From: JANYCO01 sp035535995
Lineage (GTDB): Bacteria > Bacteroidota > Bacteroidia > Cytophagales > Cytophagaceae
NCBI GenBank assembly: GCA_035535995.1
Contig: DATLOZ010000003.1
Span: 56,897 to 120,896, forward strand
DNA: 64,000 nt
Direction: 5' to 3'
A model generated the notes under the pieces. The model saw nothing but the letters and a program-made list of their open reading frames with translations. It had not been told where the DNA came from and ran no database searches. Below, piece after piece: positions 43,564 through 51,791 of this stretch (the stretch's first letter is position 1; every line of letters begins with the position of its first letter). Made by a program: the position numbers and the translations under genes.

Positions 43564-45849
43564 TTATTCTGTCGAACTTAATTTATCTGTATCAATAATA
43601 TCCTGCACTCTGTGTGGTTTTTTAACTTCGTTTTTTATATATTCTAATTTTTCAAGTTCATCAAATTTTTTCACTTGGTCGGACGTAATTAGCTTCTTTT
43701 CTAAAATCAATTTATCTATTGCTCTCGTAACAGCTTTCGTATTTCCCTCATTAATTCGAATTCCGATCATTGCTGCTTGTGTCTTTTCAGATACAAGATA
43801 TTCAGGAAGAGTCTCTGTAAGACTTACTGTTCCTTCTTCTACTAGCTTTTCTTTGAGGAGAGCTTTATATTCTTCTTTTGCTTTGTATACTATTACATCT
43901 CTATCGTAATAAGTAGCCAGTATTTTTTTCTTATCTTTGTCATACACTACAAGATATTTATGGGAGATATCTAATTTTGTACTGATAGCAAGATTCACAT
44001 AATCTTTGATAGCCGCAATAACTTGCCCTTTCTGAATATCAGCATCTTCGGCAGCTTTTATAAATACGCCTAATAAAGATACATTTTTCTGGATATAACT
44101 TTCAGCATCTGATCCACGTAATGATTTTCCAGTAGAATCAATGATTACCAAATGAGCTTCTGTCACTTTTTGGTTAGCATTCATCCTATACTCCACATCA
44201 ATTCCATATTTCTGGAATCTTGTTTTGAAGGCATCGGGTTTGTTATATTTAATATAAGCCATCATGGGAGGCAACCCTCTGCCTCCTCCTGCAAATTGAA
44301 TAAATCCATAAGAAAAGACAGCTTGGTCATAAGTGTTAACGGCATCAAATTTTCCTTCGTGCGTGGAAACATACATAAGACATTTCGCCAACTTTGAAGA
44401 AAGGCCCATGTCTTCGAAATCTTTCAGATCTCCTAAGGAGGAATTTTGTTTCCCCAAAGATCCTACTCCTTCTATGTATTTTGTATCACCGGATTTTTGA
44501 TAATTGCTCGTTGTAAAAGATTTGTTCGTTTTATCATCGATCGATTTATAGTTGATTGTATATTTTTTATATTCTTTTAATACTTCAAATGTTGCGTCAT
44601 CTGGTTTTACAACCTGACTAGTATATTCCTTAGCGGTTAGCAATCCCTTCTTTTTGAAAAAATCTACATTAAGTTTTGTCTGTACCTTTTCAATCGCTTT
44701 GATGGTGATAGGAATATGTTCCTTTTTAATATTTATTTCTTCTGCCTTGTATTTATAAAATTCTTTTATTTTATCCGCAGTTTCTGCCGGTTTTGTAACC
44801 GTCGATTTTTTATCTTTTTTCTCTTTCAGATCATCAGCACTTAGATACCCCAATTTTATAAGAGCACTCTGTATCTTTTTAAGATCATCTGGGGCATTGC
44901 CAATGGTAGCTCCAACAGGCCCTGCCAATCCTTTAATTTCTGCCTCTACGTTTAGAGTCGTTACTTGAAATTCGGCTCTCATTTTATCAATCTCATCCGA
45001 TTCGGCCTCTGTAGGAATTTTTACGGCAGTGTTCAGATATTCTTCTGTATTCCCACCAGGACTAATATTGCCATTAGGTTTTTTTTGACTTAGTACTGTT
45101 GTTTGAAATAATTTGATAGCGACAATCGTAGCCTTAAGATTTTCTTGTTTGATGAGCTCATCAGGTTTTACAGTATCTGCTTTTTCTTTGGTATAGTTTT
45201 CCTGAGAAAGATACCCCAAATACAATAACTGATCCTGTACTTGTTTAACATCCGACCTACGGTTTTTTGCTTTACTTTTATTTAGATCTTCACCTACACT
45301 TTCTTTAATATCTACAGATACCTTTTTTGCTGTCAGCGTTACTGTTTTTGTCGTTGCCGTTGGTGTCTGCGGTTTTATGACATTGAGAAAGCCGTTAAAT
45401 TGCTCTGCTTTTTTCTGTTCGTCTGAGTCTAATTCTTCTTTGTATGTGGTAATAATATTTCGAAGTTTTTGTTTTAATTCATCTGCCAGACCTTTTATAT
45501 CCGCCTCCTTCATTTTATCCAACATATAGACAGCGGTTTGTGCCTGATCTTCATGATTAAGCTTATCAAAAACTTTTATAATTACTTTATATTTCTTTTG
45601 TTTTGCCAACTCTACACATTGGGTAGCAATACCGTCTTCATCAGTACCAAATAAGAAACTTGTATATTTATCCACGATATCTTCAGCTTCTTTTTCGGGA
45701 TCATCCTCAACCATCAGAAAATCTAAATTATCACGTTTCAGGCCTCTTCTGTTTTTTCTCCAATAAGATTTCACTTCCTTTTCTTCTAGAAGGGTTTCAT
45801 CAATATTCCGATTAATTAGATCAGCGTATTCTGTTCCTAGTTTCGCCAT
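43564..45849 (-). CDS. Peptidoglycan-binding and lysozyme-like multidomain protein
   Basis: A 761-residue protein. This ATG (MAKLGTEYADL) is 5 bases after the AAA+ gene stop; an in-frame ATG 15 codons earlier would overlap it. Counting from the earlier Met, order is: helical module 80-150 (FGTDEDGIATQC, FDKLNHEDQAQTA), two peptidoglycan-binding-type repeats (RRSDVKQVQDQLLYLGYLS at 212-230; DDLKKIQSALIKLGYLS at 336-352), and a lysozyme-like segment with E513 (STHEGKFDAVNTYD) and YGFIQFAGGG (529-538). No signal peptide, so export would need an injection-type system. Function as a muramidase is inference. Confidence 0.6.
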   Translation of the reverse strand: MAKLGTEYADLINRNIDETLLEEKEVKSYWRKNRRGLKRDNLDFLMVEDDPEKEAEDIVDKYTSFLFGTDEDGIATQCVELAKQKKYKVIIKVFDKLNHEDQAQTAVYMLDKMKEADIKGLADELKQKLRNIITTYKEELDSDEQKKAEQFNGFLNVIKPQTPTATTKTVTLTAKKVSVDIKESVGEDLNKSKAKNRRSDVKQVQDQLLYLGYLSQENYTKEKADTVKPDELIKQENLKATIVAIKLFQTTVLSQKKPNGNISPGGNTEEYLNTAVKIPTEAESDEIDKMRAEFQVTTLNVEAEIKGLAGPVGATIGNAPDDLKKIQSALIKLGYLSADDLKEKKDKKSTVTKPAETADKIKEFYKYKAEEINIKKEHIPITIKAIEKVQTKLNVDFFKKKGLLTAKEYTSQVVKPDDATFEVLKEYKKYTINYKSIDDKTNKSFTTSNYQKSGDTKYIEGVGSLGKQNSSLGDLKDFEDMGLSSKLAKCLMYVSTHEGKFDAVNTYDQAVFSYGFIQFAGGGRGLPPMMAYIKYNKPDAFKTRFQKYGIDVEYRMNANQKVTEAHLVIIDSTGKSLRGSDAESYIQKNVSLLGVFIKAAEDADIQKGQVIAAIKDYVNLAISTKLDISHKYLVVYDKDKKKILATYYDRDVIVYKAKEEYKALLKEKLVEEGTVSLTETLPEYLVSEKTQAAMIGIRINEGNTKAVTRAIDKLILEKKLITSDQVKKFDELEKLEYIKNEVKKPHRVQDIIDTDKLSSTE

Positions 45850-45854
45850 AGTCT

Positions 45855-47210
45855 CTATTTTAAAGGTTGTTTTCTTTTTTCGTCTTTGAAACATGAAGAA
45901 AGTATTTCAGAAGTAATGGTGGATTTCCCTACTCCCATACAAATAAGAGCTGCGCGAATCAAACTATTAATAATATTGGCAGCAGAAACAGGTGTGTTTT
46001 CTGTGATAATCTTGTCGAGATTAATAGCCGGGTCCAGAGGACAGATTTCAGGGTTGTTATTTTGAAATAGTTTAATACAATTTTCAGTCGAAGGATAATC
46101 AAAATGAATTGCCATTTGAAATCTTCTAGCAAATGCTTTATCCAAATTATCTCTTAGATTACTCGCTACAATAACGACTCCATTGTAATCCTCTATCCGT
46201 TGCAAAAGGTAAGCAATGTCCTGGTTAGCATAATGAGTACTTTTATTGTCAGCTTGATTTGTATCTGTTCTTTTTCCAAATAAGGCATCTCCTTCGTCAA
46301 AGAATAGTATCCAATCCTTATCTTCTGCCATATTGAAAAGTTTTTCAAGATTCTTAGAAGTTTCTCCTACATATTTACTCACAACACTACTAATATCAAC
46401 TCTGAAAACATCCTTATTAAATTCTTTACCGATGAGAGTAGCAGTAAGAGTTTTTCCCGTACCACTTTCACCATAAAAAATTACGCGATATCCTTTTTTT
46501 ACATGTTTGCCAAGATTCCTGTCCTGTTTCAGCAAGTAAAGGTTTTTAATTGCCTTTTTTATCTCTTCCAACTTTAATTCTTCATTAGTGTTAAGCACTA
46601 AGTCATTCCAGGATAAATCCGTACTCAAATATTTTGCTGGAAAATCCGAGCCAAATCTTGGTTTTCTGTACTTGTTGTAAATAAACAAATCTATGTAAGT
46701 ATGATTCAGGTAAAGTACCTTTTCAAATACAGAACCACCTTCTTCGGATTCTCCCAATGATAAAATACTTCTGGTATAAAAAAGATGGTCTGTTTCAAAG
46801 AGATATAAATACTTTAATTTTTTAGATAAATCGTTGGAAGATAAGAGTAGAAGAGCTGTTTCAGCAGTCGGTACAAGGCTTTCTGTTTTTTTGGACAAGA
46901 TAAGTTTATAAGGATTATTTTTTATATGTAAAGGCTCAAGAAGACCAGAGGCTATATGTGGTACTAAAGCGAGCATTAAGACAAATCGTTCTTCTGCTGA
47001 AAATTGATTATCATCTATAAATTTTCCATAATGCGAATTTTCAGAAATAAGATCAGGAAGAGTAATTTCATCCAGTGAATCAAAAGATCGATCTTCTTGC
47101 ACAATTTCTTTTATACAGCTTTTAAACCAATCCAATTCGAGTTGAAGGTTTAGAGTGCTGACCTCAGCAGATATTGAATCTGTTAAATATTGATTTTCAA
47201 TAGTGTTCAT
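45855..47210 (-). CDS. AAA+ ATPase of the contractile-injection-system (Afp15-like) type
   Basis: A 451-residue protein. Residues 1-200 form a helical N-domain in which SAEERFVLMLALVPHIASGL (71-90) resembles the N-domain of ATPases found in eCIS (Afp/PVC) loci. The AAA+ core has Walker A GESGTGKT (247-254), Walker B WILFFDEGDALFG (300-312), a sensor stretch VIVASNLRDNL and an arginine pair (362-363). It is the first gene of a four-gene operon; sheath, tube, baseplate and DUF4157 genes are not in the window. It may alternatively be a generic AAA+ chaperone. Confidence 0.72.
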   Translation of the reverse strand: MNTIENQYLTDSISAEVSTLNLQLELDWFKSCIKEIVQEDRSFDSLDEITLPDLISENSHYGKFIDDNQFSAEERFVLMLALVPHIASGLLEPLHIKNNPYKLILSKKTESLVPTAETALLLLSSNDLSKKLKYLYLFETDHLFYTRSILSLGESEEGGSVFEKVLYLNHTYIDLFIYNKYRKPRFGSDFPAKYLSTDLSWNDLVLNTNEELKLEEIKKAIKNLYLLKQDRNLGKHVKKGYRVIFYGESGTGKTLTATLIGKEFNKDVFRVDISSVVSKYVGETSKNLEKLFNMAEDKDWILFFDEGDALFGKRTDTNQADNKSTHYANQDIAYLLQRIEDYNGVVIVASNLRDNLDKAFARRFQMAIHFDYPSTENCIKLFQNNNPEICPLDPAINLDKIITENTPVSAANIINSLIRAALICMGVGKSTITSEILSSCFKDEKRKQPLK

Positions 47211-47967
47211 ACAATCAAAATTTATTTTTATGTATTATTTATTCCGGTTGAAAGAATATGTATTTTAAAACAATATACAATAAAAATAACACTATTTACA
47301 ATTAAAATTGTTAATTAATTAATTCATAATAAAATACTTGTATTTTATTATGAAAGTTTACTTATTATTTAAGGCTTCTTATACTACAATACTTATTTCC
47401 TTATGGCTTTGATTAAGATCCCGTTTATTGAGCGGATAAAATTCACTGACTACTTCTTTCTGCCAATATTCAATACTCCTTCTACAATTTAGGAATGCTT
47501 ATGTCTTACAATATCGCTTATTCGAAGTCACGGATGAAATTTTCTGTAGGACTTGTCAAATCCTAAACGGTTGTTAGCAAATTTATTTCCTTTCTAGTTT
47601 TAGCTGTTCAGGAGTTTGCATCTTTTTATCTTCTGCTTTTTTATCTTTGGATAAAGAGTTTTTCCTGTTTCATCGGGTTTAATTTTCTCCTATCGATCTT
47701 GAGGGCTTGAGAATAGAAAAAACTCCTGTTGGCCTTTGTAATAGATGTCCAGGTAAGTGCCATACAACCTATTTGAGGTTTTGCGCTAGCGAATATTTAT
47801 GCTCATATTTGTTACATCAAAGAGTATGTTAAGTGCAACGATATAAACTTATTCAAATAGCAAAAATTACGAATTATAATTCAATAATATCGTCGTTGTT
47901 TGTGTCCCCACAGACAACCATTCCTGCAGTTGCAAGTCAGGATTTTAGGCTATAACTATTTAAAACA
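47211..47967. other. AT-rich gap upstream of the eCIS-like operon
   Basis: 757 bases with no ORF that I can support. It is strikingly AT-rich near the ATPase gene (47220-47400). It contains the palindrome at 47325-47352, and near its right end the hairpin at 47895-47918 (GTTGTTTGTG/CACAGACAAC), related to 1302-1324. The middle (47400-47880) may be decayed coding DNA, but I see no recognisable product. Confidence 0.5.
47325..47352. promoter_or_regulatory. Perfect 13-bp palindrome upstream of the AAA+ operon
   Basis: CATAATAAAATAC-TT-GTATTTTATTATG. It lies 115 bases upstream of the AAA+ ATPase start. It could be an operator for a dimeric repressor, or a hairpin ending a transcript; there is no clear promoter consensus around it. 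Confidence 0.5.
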
Positions 47968-49974
47968 ATGGAAAAAACTGCTGCGCAAAAACGGATACAG
48001 GAACTTACAGATAAGATTAATCACTACAACCATGAGTATTATCAAAATAGTAACTCAGTGGTTCCTGATTTTGAGTTTGACCAATTGCTTGCCGAGCTGA
48101 TCAAGTTGGAAAATGATTTCCCTGATTTAAAAAAAGAAGATTCTCCAACACAACGGGTAGGCGGCACGATCACCAAATCCTTTCCTACCGTCACCCACAA
48201 GCGCCCTATGCTTTCGCTGGGAAATACTTATTCCGAAGAAGACCTTACCGATTTTGATAACCGCGTGCGCAAAGAGATCGGCGATCAGTTTGAATATGTT
48301 TGTGAACTGAAATTCGACGGTGTTGCGTTGAGCCTTATTTATGAAAAAGGAATTCTCAAAACTGCCGTCACCCGCGGCGATGGCGTCCGCGGCGATGATA
48401 TTACGGTAAATGCCAAAACCATTCGCACTATTCCACTCAAGATTAATGCAAAAGATCTCCCGGATGAATTTGAAGTGCGAGGCGAAGTATTTTTACCGCT
48501 CGAAGTTTTCGAAGCGATCAACAAAGAAAAAGAAGATGTAGGCGAGCCTCTGCTGGCAAACCCTAGAAACGCGGCTTCTGGCACCATCAAGATGCAAGAC
48601 TCTTCGGTAGTGGCAAAACGAAAACTGGATTGCTATTTATATTCATTGCTTGCCGATACACCACTTGCAGCTACACATTCAGATTCTATTCATCTTTTGG
48701 AAAAATGGGGTTTCCATGTCTCCAAAACTTATAAAGTTTGTAAAAGTATTGCAGAGGTGATGCAGTACATTCACCACTGGGATAAGCACCGCTGGGATCT
48801 TCCGTTGGGCATTGATGGAATTGTGTTGAAAGTAAATAATATACGCCAACAGGAAGCGCTTGGGTTCACAGCCAAAAGTCCGAAATGGGCGATTTCTTAT
48901 AAGTTCAAAGCGGAAAGCGCTGCTACTGTGTTAGAATCTGTTTCCTATCAGGTAGGAAGAACCGGCGCGGTAACGCCGGTAGCAAATCTAAAACCAGTGC
49001 TCCTCGCAGGCACGCGTGTGAAGCGGGCTTCGCTGCATAATGCTAACGAGATCGAGCGACTGGACCTTCGTATTGGAGATACCGTGTTTGTAGAAAAAGG
49101 AGGGGAGATCATTCCAAAAGTTACGGCTATCGATCTCAGTAAACGTCCGGCACATTCTGAACGTCTTGTCTATATTGACCGTTGCCCTGAGTGTGGTACA
49201 CCTCTTGTGAGAAAGGAAGGAGAGGCAAACCATTATTGCCCGAACGAAAAAGGTTGCCCCACCCAGATCAAAGGAAAGATCGAACATTTCATTCAACGCA
49301 AAGCGATGAATATAGAAGGGCTCGGCCCGGAGACGATCGAGTCGCTCTTCAACGCAGGACTGGTGCGCAACGCCGCCGATCTCTATGATCTTACACTGGA
49401 GCAATTGATGAGTCTCGAACGTTTCGGAGAAAAATCGGCAACGAATGTTTTGAAAGGATTGGAGAAATCAAAATCGGTTCCTTTCGATGCCGTGCTTTTT
49501 GCCATCGGGATCCGATTTGTGGGAAACACCGTAGCAGACAAACTAGCCGCGCATTTTAAAAATATCGATGCATTGATGAATGCAAGTTTTGAAGAGCTTA
49601 CTTCGGTAAATGAGATCGGCGAACGTATCGCGCAAAGCGTATTGGATTTTTTCAAAGACAACGATCACGTACAACTCGTACATCGCTTGCGTGCTGCAGG
49701 ATTGCAGTTTGTGGCAGAAGAAAAAATAGTAGTAAAAGAAAGTGATGTATTGAATGGTAAAACGTTCGTGATCTCCGGAGTGTTTTCAAAATTCAGCCGT
49801 GAAGAGTTAAAAGAAAAGATCGAAGCCAACGGAGGTAAAATTATCTCTTCCATTTCTGCCAAACTAGATTACCTCTTAGCAGGTGAAAACATGGGCCCTG
49901 CCAAGTTAGAGAAGGCTACGAAGCTGGGAGTGAAGATGATCTCGGAGGATGAATTTTTGGAGATGCTTGAGTAA
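47968..49974 (+). CDS. ligA: NAD-dependent DNA ligase
   Basis: A 668-residue replicative ligase. The adenylated lysine is K115 (ELKFDG) after the Ia/adenylation start. The OB-fold follows, then the four-Cys zinc finger (CPECGTPLV...HYCPNEKGC near 408-431). A helix-hairpin-helix region (MNIEGLGPETIESLF) comes next, then a C-terminal BRCT domain (about 590-665, GKTFVISGVFSKFSREELK). Full length. Confidence 0.97.
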   Translation: MEKTAAQKRIQELTDKINHYNHEYYQNSNSVVPDFEFDQLLAELIKLENDFPDLKKEDSPTQRVGGTITKSFPTVTHKRPMLSLGNTYSEEDLTDFDNRVRKEIGDQFEYVCELKFDGVALSLIYEKGILKTAVTRGDGVRGDDITVNAKTIRTIPLKINAKDLPDEFEVRGEVFLPLEVFEAINKEKEDVGEPLLANPRNAASGTIKMQDSSVVAKRKLDCYLYSLLADTPLAATHSDSIHLLEKWGFHVSKTYKVCKSIAEVMQYIHHWDKHRWDLPLGIDGIVLKVNNIRQQEALGFTAKSPKWAISYKFKAESAATVLESVSYQVGRTGAVTPVANLKPVLLAGTRVKRASLHNANEIERLDLRIGDTVFVEKGGEIIPKVTAIDLSKRPAHSERLVYIDRCPECGTPLVRKEGEANHYCPNEKGCPTQIKGKIEHFIQRKAMNIEGLGPETIESLFNAGLVRNAADLYDLTLEQLMSLERFGEKSATNVLKGLEKSKSVPFDAVLFAIGIRFVGNTVADKLAAHFKNIDALMNASFEELTSVNEIGERIAQSVLDFFKDNDHVQLVHRLRAAGLQFVAEEKIVVKESDVLNGKTFVISGVFSKFSREELKEKIEANGGKIISSISAKLDYLLAGENMGPAKLEKATKLGVKMISEDEFLEMLE

Positions 49975-50013
49975 TTGTCTGAACTGTAATTATGCTGATT
50001 AAATCTGATGAGG

Positions 50014-50034
50014 TGTTCTGTGTGCCACAGAACA
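50014..50034. repeat. Hairpin after ligA
   Basis: TGTTCTGTG-TGC-CACAGAACA, a perfect 9-bp stem, same type as 1302-1324 and 47895-47918 (GTTnTGTG/CACAnAAC). Lies 40 bases past the ligA stop. Confidence 0.6.
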
Positions 50035-50059
50035 TGCGAGGAAGGTTAGTTGAATAACT

Positions 50060-50222
50060 CGTCATTGCGAGGAAGACAAGCGTAGCGCAGGCTGACGAAG
50101 CAATCTGTTCGCTACGAAGCCTGAGTTATTTATAACTACCTGGTTCAAATTGACAAGGCTCCGTAGCGAACAGATTGCTTCGTCAACGTCCGCCAGTTGG
50201 CGTACATTTCCTCGCAATGACG
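50060..50222. repeat. 163-bp inverted-repeat element, copy 2
   Basis: Same ends (CGTCATTGCGAGGA / TCCTCGCAATGACG) and same length as 3613-3775, but a different core. The inner stem reads CTGTTCGCTAC/GTAGCGAACAG where copy 1 has CTGTTAGCTAC/GTAGCTAACAG, a paired change that keeps the stem. Confidence 0.9.
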
Positions 50223-50244
50223 ATTAATATTAAAAACTTTTTTT

Positions 50245-51111
50245 ATGGATTCCTTCTATCATCATATATTCTCCCTCTATTTCCAAAAAGAAATAACGAT
50301 CAAGGAAGTTCGATCGCTTTCTGGCGGCTGTATTAATAATGCGGTGAAAGTGGTTTTGCCGGAAGGTATTTTTTGTGTGAAAACAAACCAGGCTTCCCGC
50401 TTTCCTGGCATGTTTGAGAAGGAGGCGAAAGGTTTGCTGGAATTAAAAAAAGCCAACGCTTTGCAAGTGACGGAACCATTGCAGGTAGGAGAGATAAACG
50501 GCACTCAATTTATTATCCTGAGTTATGTAGAATCGAACCCTCGCAGAAGAGATTTCTGGGAAGATTTTGCTCACTCACTTGCGCAACAACATGCACATAG
50601 CAGTGAAAATTTTGGGTTGGATCATGATAATTATATCGGTTCGCTCCCGCAAAAAAATAAGTGGGACAACAATTGGATCCGCTTCTGGATCGAAAACCGT
50701 TTGCAACCGCAACTGGCGCTTGCTTCGGAGAAAGGACTGGTGGACTCAAAATTGCAAAGTGGTTTTGAAAAATTGTATCAAAAATTACCTGAACTATTGC
50801 CAGAGGTGAAGCCAGGTTTATTGCATGGAGATCTTTGGACTGGAAATTTCATGACAGGTCCGGAAGGGAAAGCAGTGCTGATCGATCCAGCGGTGTACTA
50901 TGGGGCGCCGGAAACCGAGCTCGCTTATACCCAACTTTTCGGTGGGTTTGACGAAGAATTTTATGAAGCATACAACAATGTAGCTAAGCTGGAAAAAGGA
51001 TATGAAAAACGTTTTGATCTTTATAACTTATATCCATTGCTGGTGCATGTGAATTTATTTGGAGAAAGTTATTTGACAGGGATTCGAAATATTTTGTTGG
51101 CATATTCTTAA
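50245..51111 (+). CDS. Fructosamine/ketosamine-3-kinase family protein
   Basis: A 288-residue aminoglycoside-phosphotransferase-like kinase. The catalytic loop HGDLWTGNFM is near residue 194 and the metal-binding VLIDPAVYYGAPETELAY near 212-229. An N-terminal VRSLSGGCINNAVKV is the nucleotide-binding strand pair. The family phosphorylates ketosamines (protein deglycation) or small ribulosamines. Monocistronic; the tRNA-Leu gene follows. Confidence 0.9.
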   Translation: MDSFYHHIFSLYFQKEITIKEVRSLSGGCINNAVKVVLPEGIFCVKTNQASRFPGMFEKEAKGLLELKKANALQVTEPLQVGEINGTQFIILSYVESNPRRRDFWEDFAHSLAQQHAHSSENFGLDHDNYIGSLPQKNKWDNNWIRFWIENRLQPQLALASEKGLVDSKLQSGFEKLYQKLPELLPEVKPGLLHGDLWTGNFMTGPEGKAVLIDPAVYYGAPETELAYTQLFGGFDEEFYEAYNNVAKLEKGYEKRFDLYNLYPLLVHVNLFGESYLTGIRNILLAYS

Positions 51112-51138
51112 AGTTTTATAAATTTGCGTTCCACAAAA

Positions 51139-51220
51139 GCGGAAGTGGCGGAATTGGTAGACGCGCACGTTTCAGAGGCGTGTGTCGCAAGATGTGCGGG
51201 TTCGAGTCCCGCCTTCCGCA
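51139..51220 (+). tRNA. tRNA-Leu (anticodon CAG)
   Basis: An 82-nt cloverleaf. Acceptor stem GCGGAAG/CTTCCGC, D arm GCG...CGC, anticodon stem CACGT/GCGTG with loop TTCAGAG (anticodon CAG), long variable arm TGTCGCAAGATGT typical of class II tRNAs, T arm GCGGG-TTCGAGT-CCCGC, discriminator A. CCA is not encoded. Confidence 0.95.
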
Positions 51221-51260
51221 CAGACAGTTAAGAGTTATGAGTGCTATACTCACTACTCTT

Positions 51261-51299
51261 GCTGTTGCTCAATACTTTAGGACAGTATTGAGCAACAGC
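51261..51299. repeat. Perfect 16-bp hairpin of the AGCAACAGC family
   Basis: GCTGTTGCTCAATACT and AGTATTGAGCAACAGC with a 7-base loop. It follows the tRNA and could end its transcript. Related to 35839-35891 and 58826-58894. Confidence 0.7.
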
Positions 51300-51351
51300 A
51301 TACAGCATACAAAGGCTGATTTTTAATTTTTATTTTTAAACTCATATTTTT

Positions 51352-51693
51352 ATGTTCGATTTCGAAAGACTTACTGTTTATACAAAAGCTAAATCTTTTA
51401 ATAAAGAAGTTAGCAATTATTAAAACAAGTAAAGGTCGATGCTGCTACAAAAAATCAATTGCGAAGTCTTCTTTAAGTATTGTGCTAAATATAGCAGAAG
51501 GTACAGGAAGGGAACTAATGCTGATAAGACTAATTTTCTTATAATTTCCAGAGGTTCTGTTTTTGAATACGTTGCTATTGTTTATTTATTGAAGGAAGAA
51601 GAAATAATAAGCATAGAGCTTTTTCAATTTATGTATTTTCTATTGAAAGAACTCTCTAAAATGTTATTTGTAATGATGCAAAGGTTGAAATAA
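51352..51693 (+). pseudogene. Decayed four-helix-bundle (S23/IVP-type) protein gene
   Basis: The normal family begins MFDFEKLTVYQKAKAF. Here frame 1 reads MFDFERLTVYTKAKSF to a TAA at 51421. A second frame then gives SLSIVLNIAEGTGR, and a third gives NADKTNFLIISRGSVFEYVA through KELSKMLFVMMQRLK to the stop. At least three frames must be joined to restore the protein, so the gene carries multiple frameshifts. The intact family occurs as intervening sequences in 23S rRNA genes and as free genes. Confidence 0.85.
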
Positions 51694-51731
51694 TTATTTT
51701 GTGTGTATCCGTAATGCTCATTTTTTATCTG

Positions 51732-51776
51732 AACCTTGATTCACAACATTAGAGTATTATGAGATTGTTATGACTA
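51732..51776. repeat. Single arm of the TCTGAACCTTGATT family
   Basis: TCTGAACCTTGATTCACAAC followed by a degenerate run (TTAGAGTATTATGAGATTG) resembles the left arm at 57193 without a matching right arm. It immediately precedes mqo. Confidence 0.6.
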
Positions 51777-51791
51777 GGATTTAAAAAAGGA

